Source: Paraconiothyrium sp. Pb-2020 (taxonomy: Eukaryota; Ascomycota; Dothideomycetes; Pleosporales; Didymosphaeriaceae). Taken from it: a stretch of DNA of 64,000 bases. The notes below the pieces were generated by a model. It made no database searches and was not told where the DNA came from. It saw only the letters and a list, made by a program, of their open reading frames with translations. The stretch is from NCBI GenBank assembly GCA_022419385.1, contig JAJUBI010000001.1, positions 4,030,001-4,094,000 on the forward strand. The letters run 5' to 3'. The translations under genes and the position numbers were made by a program. Position 1 is the first letter of the stretch, and every line of letters starts with the position of its first letter. Below, piece by piece: positions 22,792 through 33,236 of this stretch.

Positions 22792-24301
22792 ATGTCGCTC
22801 ACAAACGCAACACCGCTGGAAGTAGCGAAAGCAGCCCAAGTCGGCTCACGCAGGCTTGCAGTGCTTTCTACAGACGAGCGCAATGCTGCGCTAACTGCAA
22901 TTCACAAGGCCTTAGCGGACGCCAAAGATGAGGTCCTTGCGGCCAATAAGCAGGACCTGGAGGATGCGAATAAGGCTGCAGCAGGCGGGACGCTAAGTCA
23001 GAGCTTGGTGAAGAGACTGGATCTGGGGAAGCCGGGCAAATATGAGGATATGCTGCAGGGTATCTTGGACGTGAGGGACCTTGAAGACCCAAGTATGTCA
23101 GCCCCACCTGTCATCGCTTCTTCCCGTCTTCTGTCCATGTTCGATTGATGTCACTTTCTGTTGTACCATAGATGTATATCAGCTGACCAATCGCAGTCAA
23201 CAAGACCACGGCGCGGACACTCCTGGACGACAACCTCGTACTCTCTAGGGTCACGTGTCCCATTGGCGTGCTCCTCATCATCTTCGAGGCTCGTCCAGAA
23301 GTCATTGCTAACATATCCGCCCTTGCCATCAAGTCCGGCAATGCGGCCATCCTCAAGGGAGGCAGAGAATCATCTCACAGCTTCGCCGCAATCGCATCCA
23401 TCATCTCCCGGGCGCTCTTCACGACATCCGTCCCTTCAGACTGTCTCCAACTAGTCCAAACACGAGATGTAATCGCCGACCTCCTAAAGCTAGACTCCTA
23501 CATCGACCTCTGCATCCCTCGAGGCGGTAATGAGCTCGTCCGCTACGTGAAAACCACCGCCTCCATCCCCGTCCTAGGCCACGCAGACGGGATATGCAGC
23601 ACCTACCTCTGCGCCGACTACCCCGCCGAAAAGGCCGTCAAGATAATCGTCGACGCCAAAGTCTCCTACCCCGCAGGTTGCAACGCCCTCGAGCAACTCC
23701 TCGTCGCCGAAGATGCCCTCACCACCACCCTCCCCCCCATCGCAGAAGCCCTCCTCGCAAAAGGCGTCTCCCTCCGCTGCGACGCCCCCCCTCTCCGCCC
23801 TCAAGTCCTCCCTCGCCCCGCACTCCGCCGCCCTCCTCCAGCCCGCCACAGACGCAGACTACACCACCGAATTCCTCGACCTCGTCCTCGCCGTGAAATC
23901 CATCCCCTCCCTCGACGCCGCAATCGCCCACATCAACACCCACTCCTCACCACACAGACGCCATCCTCACCCTCGACGCCTCCCGTGCAAAAACCTTCCT
24001 CTCAGGCGTGGATTCCTCCTCTGTGTATTGGAACACGTCCACGCGCATGGCAGACGGCCAGCGCTACGGCTTCGGCACCGAGGTCGGCATCTCCACGAAC
24101 AAGATACATAGTCGTGGGCCGGTTGGGCTCGAGGGGCTGACGATATACAAGTGGGTGCTTGTGGGGGATGCGCAGGTCAGCGCCGAGTATGGTGCGGGGG
24201 GAAAGAGGTGGAGGCACGAAGTGCTGGCGGACGAGGGTGTGGCAAGGAACGAGGAGGAGAGGGAGGTGCTGAGGAAGTTCAGGGCGGGCAAGGCGAATTG
24301 A
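22792..24301 (+). CDS. PRO2: gamma-glutamyl phosphate reductase (proline synthesis), frameshifted
   Basis: Glutamate-5-semialdehyde dehydrogenase reduces gamma-glutamyl phosphate with NADPH, the second step of proline synthesis. Exon 22792-23092 and exon 23197-24301 share a phase-1 intron; the protein should be about 467 aa. Seen: VTCPIGVLLIIFEARPEV, the IPRGGNELVRYV block, and the catalytic cysteine in SYPAGCNALEQLLV. As given, the frame breaks twice. A C7 run at 23785-23791 should have six C to continue into LSALKSSLAPHSAAL, and one extra C near 23946-23951 separates HINTHSS from TDAILTLDASRAKTF. Both are +1 shifts. The C-terminus (VYWNTSTRMADGQRYGFGTE) is fully conserved-looking, so consensus errors are likelier than decay. 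Confidence 0.9.
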
Positions 24302-24820
24302 AGGGGGAATTGCTTAAATGAGATGAAGAGAAGACGTGACGGGTGTAAAAGCATGTCCGATTCGATTCTGGGTTGATTGTCAATACGATAGATGGATGGG
24401 GGAAAAGTTAACCTTTCAAGACGTAGTCTCTGCTGCGATGGGTCCCGCTTGCTTGCTATGTGCTACTCCGACATTTGTACTATACTACTCGACACCAGCG
24501 GAAGTCATTGCTGCCGTGTCATGACGGACGGCACAGCCCGCGTGCCACCAGTAACATAACACGCGTGCACACATTCACAGAACACCAAGAAAGACGACCC
24601 TGAAATGGCAAATCTAGTCTATTTTCAATAGCTTTTGTGCAAGATGCCAATGCCACCTGTCTGCTGCAGACGAAGCAAAGCAGTCGCGAAGACTCAAAGC
24701 CCTAGCTCCATACACCATTACGTCTAATCATCCCTGGTATCTGTGTCCGAAGTTTCATGCCATTCATATCCCATTTCGTTCATCTCTTCCAAGCTGTCCC
24801 CGTTGTGGTGCAAGCTTGGT
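24302..24820. other. intergenic (convergent 3' ends)
   Basis: Between the 3' ends of PRO2 and UGM. No coding signal. Confidence 0.4.
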
Positions 24821-26550
24821 CTACAACTCACTGTCGACCTGCTTGCCCGCCTTCTTGTTGGCGAAGAGCTGAGCTCCGTCCTGGAGACGTCGCTCGGTGT
24901 TGCGGCGGCCGTTGACGAAGTCGGGGTAGTTGAGAGTCAGCTCGACGGCACCGTTGACAATGCTGTCGACAGCCTCCACACCCAACATGAAGGAGTGGTC
25001 CTGGTTGCCGACCTCGTACCGCCATGAGCCGAAACGGCCACGCGACCAGATGTCACGGTCTTGAAGCGCAGGGAGAAGCTTGGTCAGCACGCCCTCACGT
25101 CGCAGGGATGGAGTTGGGTATCCGTGGTCGAAGCGGCGGTGGTAGGTGGAAACGATCTCGTCGCCAGGCTTGATCATCTCAGTGTTGATGAGGCCCTGGA
25201 TGGAGTCCTTGAGGAGGGTCTTCTGGTCCACGGGTTTCATGCTGGACTCAGACACCTCCAGCATGATCGACCAGTAAGGTCCATCCTTAGGCTCCGACGA
25301 GCTCGGTTTTGAGCCATCGCCCAGCTGCTGGGTGGCGAGCTTGACATCCTTCTGCGGCTGGTTGTATGGGGAGTAGTTGGAGAAGATGGTGGCGCGGTAG
25401 AAGGGGCAGTTGTCTTCAGGAAAGTACAGCCAGCACTTGTCGCCAATGCGCTCGGGTCGCTCTCCACGGATACCCACACCAATAACATGGGTGCTTGAGT
25501 AGTAAAGGTCCTTGCTGAGATTGATAAGCTCCTTGTCGCCCATGTGCTCTACTAGCGCATCCACGGCCATGGTGTTGACGAGCTTGTTGTAGTTGACGAC
25601 GGATCCATCCTTCAAAGTGACACGCTTGGCGTTGGCATCGACCTTCGTCACGGTGCCATGCTCGCCGAATCGCTTCTTCGAGTCGGGAAGGGTCTTGGCG
25701 ACGGCGATCCAGATACCACCGGTACCGTCCTTCGCGGGGAAGCGGAAAGTTGCGTTAGGACCCCAACCTCCAGCAGTCTTGTTGTGGATAATATTGTTCA
25801 CCACCTTCTTGACATCTGGGGTAGCTACACGTTCACCCAACCATGCGCATTGCATCTTCTTTGGGGGAACCGCCCAAACCTTGAAGTTGTATGGCCTCAT
25901 GAATTGGTTTGCAATGCCCTCGCCCATGGTTCGCAGGATGTGCTCATCGAAATCTGCGGGCTTGGTGTTGGCGACGCGGGCGGCCAGAGCCGCATCGATC
26001 ATGCCGTCTACAGCTGCCGCTTGGTCCTCCTTTGGCAGCATAGAGATGTTGTTCTGGTATGGGTACGGGACCCACAGGCCCTTGTAGCGGACGTACGAGA
26101 TGCGCTGGTGCGTGTACCAGTCATTTTCATTTGGGAGTGCCTCATCGATGCAATCGTCAAAGTACTTGTAGTGTGAGAAGATAACGTGGCCGCCGACATC
26201 GTAGAGCTGTACGTTGTGAGTAACACTGCAGGGGCAATTGGTGTGCTAATGACATACGAAGCCTTCTGGGGTGATATCTGTGGAGGCCAAACCACCAGGC
26301 GTCTCATTGGAATCCACAATCAGCCATGAGGGGCCATCCTGTGCCGTTTAGCTTTTGCATTCCTGTGTTTCGAAGATTGATGAGACGGCATACAATCTGG
26401 TGGAGTCGTTTTGCGGCACCGAGACCTGTCGGACCGGCACCAATGACGAGGACATCGACAGAGCTATGGGATGTCAGTTGAAGTTGCGCGGGCGAAATGG
26501 CGGGGGCGGTGAGGCGAATGCACTGACATTTCTTCCTTTGCGGAACCCAT
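24821..26550 (-). CDS. glfA: UDP-galactopyranose mutase
   Basis: A flavoenzyme converting UDP-galactopyranose to UDP-galactofuranose, the donor for fungal cell-wall galactomannan. Four exons: 26550-26528, 26463-26394, 26338-26258 and 26206-24821 (519 aa). Exon 2 encodes the FAD-binding Rossmann motif VLVIGAGPTGLGAAKRL, exon 3 the IVDSNETPGGLAST segment, and exon 4 the YDVGGHVIFSHYKYFDD motif characteristic of eukaryotic UGM, then GPNATFRFP, the DALVEHMGD region and a RGRFGSWRYEVGNQDHS end-domain. Length is close to the Aspergillus enzyme (about 510 aa). All introns are short with consensus sites. It is divergently transcribed from a nucleotide-sugar transporter gene, as known for glfA/glfB in Aspergillus fumigatus. 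Cytosolic. Confidence 0.95.
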
Positions 26551-27782
26551 GGCGCCGTGCAGCAGCTCTTGGAAGCTAGGGACTCGTTTCAGTGTCTGGC
26601 GGGCGTAGTTGAGCATGTACCCGAAGCTGGGGCGTCAATTGGGGTATCTGGAGACTCGGTGAGGCTGTTCGCTGGGGCGATATGGTGTATAAAACTACTT
26701 CAGCATCTAGGAGCGCCAAGGCTGCAAGTTACACTTAGCGGGTAGGCCCTGCGCTCCCACCGCCGCGAAAAGGGGCACCGCACATCGCCCCGAGACGCGA
26801 CGCTTGGTTGCTGCGTGCGCCGGTGCGGGCGCTCTGATTGGCGTGGGGTGCCAATCTCGACGTCTGTGTCTGTGTGTGGCATCGCGGAACAGGCCCTGCT
26901 CGCAGCAGAGGGTGCAACACGCAGAGCACTATCAGGACGGCTGCGTCGAGTCCCACACGCCATTGTCCGGGCGCTCGTGCTGCGCGGGATGTGATACAGC
27001 GACCAGAGCAGGGTCGAACAGGCACTGTGCAGACGGGGCGTGTGGTGATGGGAGGGTCTTGTTGACACTGCATGTTTGCAGCGTCAATCATTCCGCGGCA
27101 GAAATCGACCTGTACGACGGTCGCGCTCTGCAGCCGTGACAGACGCGGCTGCTATTTTAGGGCGCCTCTCGCTGCATGGACTACGCGTAGTATAGTCCCA
27201 GCACGGCCGCAGAGTGCTGCTCTCTGGGAGACGGTGGAGGCAGCGATTGCGCGTACAAAAGGACCGCCGTCGACCGCCCGTTTCATGTGGGCTCTGAACT
27301 GCAACGATCCGCCGCCGCTCCGCCAAAGCTTCGCTGAGCACGTCACCCGCCGTCGCCCAGGTTGCCAGCGCCTCCCACAAGCACCTCTGCACCTCCTCAA
27401 GCGCGCCCGTGCTACGCCTGAGGATTCGCGTCGCTACTGCGCTTCGACCCCCGACTCCCGCTCCACACCCCCTGGCCTCATTTACCCGCATCTGTACTTT
27501 TCCCTCCTCCCTTTCGATCGCCAGCCTCGACGAGTCGTCCCGTCTTACATCGACTTTGTGTGTGCGCGCACCGTTCCTGTCCTACGCCGCCTGTCACCAC
27601 CGGCTATCCTGCAGGAAATTTTTGTGCTGCGAACCCTGAACTCGCCCTAGTCAGCTGCCCGCGCCAGTAGAGCAACACCGGCGACGCCCCCGACAAAGCG
27701 GCCATTTCGCTCTCTACCGCCTGCCTCAAACGCCACCTCGACAGCACAGTCCGACTCCTCGCACGCTCTGCACACTGCGACC
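26551..27782. promoter_or_regulatory. bidirectional promoter between UGM and transporter
   Basis: 1.2 kb separate two divergent starts. The part near 27300-27780 is C/T-rich, leader-like for the transporter. Several ORFs run through on both strands but have no codon bias. The shared-promoter role is inferred from arrangement. Confidence 0.5.
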
Positions 27783-29195
27783 ATGTCAGCCATGTCAGAC
27801 GAAAAGGTTCGCGCGTCGCTCGACAATGCTCGCGACCCCGCGCAGCCGGTGCTGCCTACCGTCAATCCGAATCTCCAGAAGCGCCCCGATCCTCAATCCG
27901 ACTCGTTGCACCCTGCAGTGTACATCTCGACATGGATTGCACTCAGTTCCAGTGTCATCATCTTCAACAAGTACATTCTGGATACGGCAGCATTCCGTTA
28001 GTCAAACCTGCCAATGCTATAAACCAATCGCTGACAATACCATAGACTTTCGTACGTTCAAGACAAGCCCTCACGCCCCAGCTTGAGACTGACTTTCATA
28101 GCTATCTTCCTAACGACATGGCATCTCGTCTTCGCAACCATCATGACCCAACTCCTCGCACGCTTCACCACCATTCTCGACTCACGGAAGAAGGTACCCA
28201 TGACGGGCCGCATATACCTCCGCGCAATCGTTCCAATTGGTATCTTCTTCAGTCTGAGCTTGATCTGCGGTAACAAGGCATACCTGTACCTGAGTGTTGC
28301 TTTCATCCAGATGCTCAAGGTAGGATAACTACGCGCTGGGCTGTGAAGCATGCATTGACGTCCTTTAGGCCACCACACCTGTTGCCGTTCTGATCACTAC
28401 CTGGACAATGGGTTTGCATCCGCCCAACATGAAGACGCTCGGCAATGTGTCTTTCATTGTCATTGGTGTCATCATTGCCTCCATTGGCGAGATCAAGTTC
28501 GTCATGGTAGGCTTCCTCTTCCAGGTTGGTGGTATCGTCTTTGAGGCTATCCGCTTGTCCATGGTCGAGCGTCTACTCAGTTCTGCGGAATTCAAAATGG
28601 ACCCTCTGGTCTCGCTGTACTACTATGCCCCGGCTTGCGCAGTCATGAACGGCATGATCTGCTTGTTCACCGAGTTGCCTATCTTGACTATGGTTGATAT
28701 CAACCGTGTTGGTTGCTTCACGCTCTTCGCCAATGCCTCGGTTGCCTTCATGCTTAATGTCTCTGTCGTTTTCTTGGTATGTACATCTCTCCGCAACTGC
28801 GGACACCTGTTAACAGTGCCCAGGTCGGCAAGACGTCGTCTCTGGTCCTCACCTTGTCCGGTGTTCTCAAGGACATTCTTCTCGTCTTCGCGTCTATCAT
28901 GTTGTTCGGCGACCCTGTCAGCCTGCTCCAGGCTTTCGGCTACAGCATTGCCCTGGGTGGTCTGATCTTCTACAAGCTCGGCGGCCCGAAGATGAAGGAG
29001 TACCTTGGCCAGGGCTCCTTGGCTTGGGCGGAGCTCGGGCAAACCCGTCCGATTCTGCGCAAACTGATGATCTTCGGCGGCATAATCATCATGTTTTTCA
29101 TGATGCTCGGGTCTCTTGGGCCGAGATACGCCCCAGATTCCACTGACAAGCTCCGCAATGGCATTGGCAACATGATCGGAGATAAGTCAATTTGA
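27783..29195 (+). CDS. glfB: Golgi nucleotide-sugar transporter, probable UDP-galactofuranose transporter
   Basis: A multi-pass DMT/TPT-family protein, 405 aa. Exons 27783-27996, 28046-28051, 28102-28319, 28369-28776 and 28824-29195. The second is a 6-nt microexon (ACTTTC) that joins AAF-H-F-P to IFLTTWHLVFATIMTQ, restoring the family's first transmembrane loop. About ten hydrophobic helices are visible, with family motifs SSSVIIFNKYIL, CGNKAYLYLSVAFIQMLK and VGKTSSLVLTLSGVLKD. The specificity call rests on context: in Aspergillus fumigatus the UDP-Galf transporter gene sits head-to-head with the mutase gene. On sequence alone another TPT substrate is possible. Expected in the Golgi membrane, supplying galactofuranosyltransferases. 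Confidence 0.83.
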
Positions 29196-29823
29196 ACGCT
29201 TCGACAGCGTCAATTATCCACAACATCCGAGGCCGGGTCGTGGTGTAGTCTTGCAAATGCCATAGGATTGGCTCCATAGGCGCGAGGGCGTTTGAACTGC
29301 CTCTTACCCTGTTCTATTACCCTCAGTCCGTGGCTTCGGCGATGACGGATTATGTTTCATTAAGTGTTCAAGCATAGACGCATAGGTATCTTCTTTGCCC
29401 CGCAGGCCCTGTGTAAAACCCGCGATGAGGCACTTTTCTTTGGATCGACAGGCAACCACAGCATCGCAGATGTCCCGTCATATACCTAGGGAAGCTATGA
29501 TGGATGAAAACTACATGGTGTTATAGATAGACCGCAGCTTCTGGACGAACTGCGCTGTACATGTACTAGCATAATAATGATAATACCCCGAAACATGATT
29601 GCTTGGCCATTTGTGAGCGTGCCGAGTTCGTCGTTTTCTCGCTTGACATCGACTTTTCTGCCGAACCCCAAGGCGGTGGCGCTGATTAGTCAAAACGCGC
29701 TAACCCCATATAGGTTGGCGGCTTCCTTGCCCACACGAACGAAATTCGTCGCTTCCTGAACTTCGCGACACGACAATACTAACCCACAGCTCAACACCAC
29801 GACAACCTCAGTGTTCAGTCAAA
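29196..29823. other. intergenic
   Basis: 3' region of the transporter and promoter of the ribosomal protein gene. No coding signal. Confidence 0.4.
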
Positions 29824-30592
29824 ATGGGCATTGACCTCGACCGCCATCATGTTCGAGACGGGCACCGCAGTATGTGTTCTTCCCCGTCGAGTCGGCGCAG
29901 CAATGCGCCGGCGAGCTGCTGTCCTCAGGACGCAACATGATCGAGAATGCGAATTGACGAGTTACAGAGGTGCCCAAGTCCGACAACCCTTACGTTAAGT
30001 TGTTGGTGCGCCTTTACAAGTTCCTGGCCCGTAAGTCAATCTACTCGATTTGCAGTCCTGGAGTGCTAACAGCGATCAGGCCGTACCGACGCGCCCTTCA
30101 ACAAGGTTGTCCTCCGCCGTCTCATGATGTCCAAGGTCAACCGTCCCCGTAAGAAAACCTGACAACACGTTGGAAGAGCCACGGACTAACTGTTGGATAG
30201 CGGTCAGCTTGTCCAAGATCGTTGCGACTGCCGCCAACAAGCACTCCGCGAAGACGCACGAAGGCAAGACCATCGTCATCGTTGGCACCGTCACCGACGA
30301 CAACCGTCTCCTTGAGCTCCCCAAGCTCTCTGTTGCCGCTCTCCGCTTCACTGCCTCCGCCCGTGCCCGCATCGAGAAGGCCGGCGGTGAGGTCCTCACC
30401 ATCGACGAGGTCGCTACCCGCTTCCCCACCGGTGCCAACACCCTCCTCCTCCGTGGCCCCAAGAACTCCCGTGAGGCCGTCAAGCACTTTGGCATGGGTC
30501 CCCACAAGAACAAGAAGCCCTACATCCAGAGCAAGGGCCGCAAGTTCGAGCGTGCCCGTGGACGCAGGCGGTCGCGTGGTTTCAAGGTCTAA
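29824..30592 (+). CDS. RPL18: 60S ribosomal protein eL18
   Basis: A structural protein of the cytosolic large ribosomal subunit. Four exons, 29824-29869, 29968-30030, 30080-30148 and 30201-30592, give 189 aa, the usual length. Spliced sequence begins MGIDLDRHHVRDGHRKVPKS, continues DNPYVKLLVRLYKFLARRTD and NKVVLRRLMMSKVNRPPVSL, and ends with the basic KGRKFERARGRRRSRGFKV. Introns crowd the 5' end, as typical for fungal ribosomal protein genes, and codon choice is strongly C-ending in exon 4, indicating high expression. Intact. Confidence 0.97.
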
Positions 30593-31180
30593 GCGCCTTG
30601 ATGGAGCGGAGCTGTTTCCTTGGGTCGCCGGCGTGGACATGGTCATGGGTTATAGTCAATTTGGCGTGCATCATGTCTGGCGAAGACTCTTTTACGGGTT
30701 AAAAAAGATACTCATGTTTGCAATGAAATGCAATGAAAGTATGCCGTGGGCTCTCGGGGCTCATCGGATGATTCGATGAAATTCACCTTCGTCGTGACAA
30801 TAGTGCAACGTGAGAGTACAAGTTTTGCAAGCCAGGCTACCGAATCCGTGAACCTCGTTGCCAGCAGACTGTGTGAGAGAACCCCACCAACACGGTCCTT
30901 GATTTAGTATGGGGCCTCAGTAGCCTGTATAATCGACGTCCATACCGCCCAGTGAATGCCCACTCGGAACCTTTGTCCATATCGGTTGCTGTCTTTAACG
31001 TGACGTGCTGGCGCTCGAATTTTTACTTTTCAGAGCCTTCCCCACCAATCGACCCAACCAAAGTACTAGCGCCCTTCCGTAATCGGAACTACGACTTCAC
31101 AACTCCACAGCACTGTATCAAAACTTGGGTTCACTGTGCTACACCCGGACGACGTGATCAAAGGCCGACAAAATACCACA
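30593..31180. other. intergenic
   Basis: 3' end of RPL18 and promoter of ADE2. Nothing else recognised. Confidence 0.4.
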
Positions 31181-32884
31181 ATGGCCGATTCTAGGAAGGT
31201 GGGGGTGTTGGGTGGTGGCCAACTTGGCCGCATGCTCATTGAAGCCGCGAACCGATTGAATATCCAAGTCAACGTTCTCGATGCAGCAGCGTCCCCAGCC
31301 AAACAAATCTCAGCACATGACGAACATATCGAGGGCTCTTTTAAAGATGCTTCAGCTGTCAAGAAGCTTGCCCAAGCTTGCGATGTCGTCACAGTCGAAA
31401 TTGAGCACGTGGATACGTACATGCTCGAGGAAGTCGCAGGCGAGGTCGCCGTGGAGCCTAGCTGGAAGACGTTGAGGACGATCAAGGACAAGTACGCACA
31501 GAAAGAGTATCTGAAAGAGCATGGAGTCGATGTCGCGGAGAGCAAGGACCTGGAAGGCAAGGGTGCGGAGGGCTTGAGGGCTGTTGGTGAGCGCTTTGGC
31601 TACCCTTTCATGCTCAAGAGCAAGACCGAGGCGTACGACGGACGGGGCAATTTTGTCGTCAAGACTGCGGACGATATAGATGCCGCAATCAAGGCATTGG
31701 GTGACAGGCCACTGTACGCCGAGCGCTGGGCCGACTTCAGAATGGAGCTTGCCGTCATGGTAGTCAAGACCAAAGATGGCGTCCTCACCTTCCCTACCGT
31801 CGAGACGGTGCACGAGGACTCTATTTGCAAACTCACTTACGCCCCGCCTCGGAACGTGTCCAAAGAAACCACAGAGAGGGCCCAACAGCTCGCAAAGAAG
31901 GCCATCGGCGCCTTCGAAGGCAAGGGCGTCTTCGGCGTCGAAATGTTCCTCCTCAAAGACTCCACCCTCCTCATCAACGAGATCGCCCCCCGCCCACACA
32001 ACTCGGGTCACTACACCATCGAAGCCTGCCCCCTCTCCCAATACGACGCCCACCTCCGCGCTATCCTCGACATCCCCATCCCCCCTTCCGCCCTCCGCCT
32101 CCGCGAGCCCTCCATCATGCTCAACATCCTCGGCGGCAACACCCCAGATTCCCACATCCAAGTCGCAAAAAAGGCCTACGAGTCCCCAAACGCCTCCATC
32201 CACCTCTACGGCAAAGGCGCCGCCCGCCCCGGCCGCAAAATGGGCCACATCACCGTGACCGCGCCCACGCTCGCAGCCGCAGAGTCCGAAATCCAGCCCC
32301 TCATCGACTTCGTCGACGCCCAGAAGGGAAAGCCCCTCGGCCCGCGCACAGCGACGCACGCAGAGCCCCTCGTCGCCGTAATCATGGGCTCAGACTCCGA
32401 CCTCCCCGTGCTGAAAGCCGGCCTGCAGATTCTGGAAAAGCTAGACGTCCCGTTCACAGTGCGCATCACCTCCGCGCACCGCACGCCAGACTGGCTGCGC
32501 GAGTTCTCAAAGGCAGCGGCGGAGACGTCCCTCCGCGTCATCATCGGGGCCGCGGGAGGCGCCGCCCATCTCCCCGGTATGTGCGCGAGCTGGACGACGC
32601 TGCCCGTCATCGGGCTCCCCGTTAAAGCGACGCACATGGATGGATGGGATAGTCTTGTGAGCATGACGCAGATGCCGCGCGGCGAGCCGGTTGCTACGGT
32701 TGGGATTAACAACTCCACGAATGCGGCGTTGTTGGCGGTGAGGATTTTGGGTGCGACGGACCTCGCGGTTAGAGAGCGGTTGAGGGTGTGGATGGAGGGG
32801 AATGAGAAGGAGGTGCTGAGGAAGGATCGGGAGTTGCTGGATCAGGGGTTTGAGGCGTACTTGAAGGGGATGGGCAAGTGGTGA
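31181..32884 (+). CDS. ADE2: phosphoribosylaminoimidazole carboxylase
   Basis: A bifunctional purine-synthesis enzyme converting AIR to CAIR. An intact single exon of 567 aa, close to yeast Ade2. The N-terminal ATP-grasp (PurK-like) part begins VGVLGGGQLGRMLIEAANRL, with the PFMLKSKTEAYDGRGNFVV and EIAPRPHNSGHYTIEAC ATP-grasp motifs; the C-terminal PurE-like part starts near residue 398 with VIMGSDSDLPVL, followed by SAHRTPDWL and IIGAAGGAAHLPGM. The start at 31181 (MADSRK) is preferred to an in-frame ATG 15 codons upstream because homologues begin just before the dinucleotide-fold glycines. Cytosolic. Confidence 0.96.
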   Translation: MADSRKVGVLGGGQLGRMLIEAANRLNIQVNVLDAAASPAKQISAHDEHIEGSFKDASAVKKLAQACDVVTVEIEHVDTYMLEEVAGEVAVEPSWKTLRTIKDKYAQKEYLKEHGVDVAESKDLEGKGAEGLRAVGERFGYPFMLKSKTEAYDGRGNFVVKTADDIDAAIKALGDRPLYAERWADFRMELAVMVVKTKDGVLTFPTVETVHEDSICKLTYAPPRNVSKETTERAQQLAKKAIGAFEGKGVFGVEMFLLKDSTLLINEIAPRPHNSGHYTIEACPLSQYDAHLRAILDIPIPPSALRLREPSIMLNILGGNTPDSHIQVAKKAYESPNASIHLYGKGAARPGRKMGHITVTAPTLAAAESEIQPLIDFVDAQKGKPLGPRTATHAEPLVAVIMGSDSDLPVLKAGLQILEKLDVPFTVRITSAHRTPDWLREFSKAAAETSLRVIIGAAGGAAHLPGMCASWTTLPVIGLPVKATHMDGWDSLVSMTQMPRGEPVATVGINNSTNAALLAVRILGATDLAVRERLRVWMEGNEKEVLRKDRELLDQGFEAYLKGMGKW

Positions 32885-33236
32885 GTAGTTACCTTCCGTA
32901 GAACACCGGGCCCCAGGAAAGAGGGAAAAAGACGGTTGGTTGGGATCTAGACTTGTCATTTACCGAGAGATCAAAATAAGGACATGCAGCTTTGTAAAGA
33001 CCAGATGACTCTTTACATCCCGAACGTGCAGCCATAAGTATATGATTGAACATCCTCTATACCCAGATGTACCCCGAAACCATCCAATAGCCACAGTTTC
33101 TATCTAAGCGCTAATTCGTACTCTACAGCTAAGTATATATATACCAACGAAGCAACCCATCCTGTACCTACCCCAAAAACAAAAATGACCGACATCCCCT
33201 CCCTCCCTCCGCCCACCGCCCACCACACCGACAAAG
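32885..33236. other. intergenic (convergent 3' ends)
   Basis: Between converging ADE2 and tyrosinase. No coding signal. Confidence 0.4.

Noticed and set aside
23574..23943. Gly/Glu-rich minus-strand ORFs opposite PRO2
   Set aside because: Antisense shadows created by the strongly C-biased third positions of PRO2.
26700..27650. Several ORFs of 70-190 codons on both strands between UGM and the transporter
   Set aside because: GC-rich chance ORFs, Arg/Ser/Pro/Cys-rich with no periodic codon bias; the interval is better explained as a bidirectional promoter and leader.
31352..32359. 335-codon ORF on the minus strand
   Set aside because: It is the antisense shadow of ADE2, whose plus-strand frame is unmistakable.
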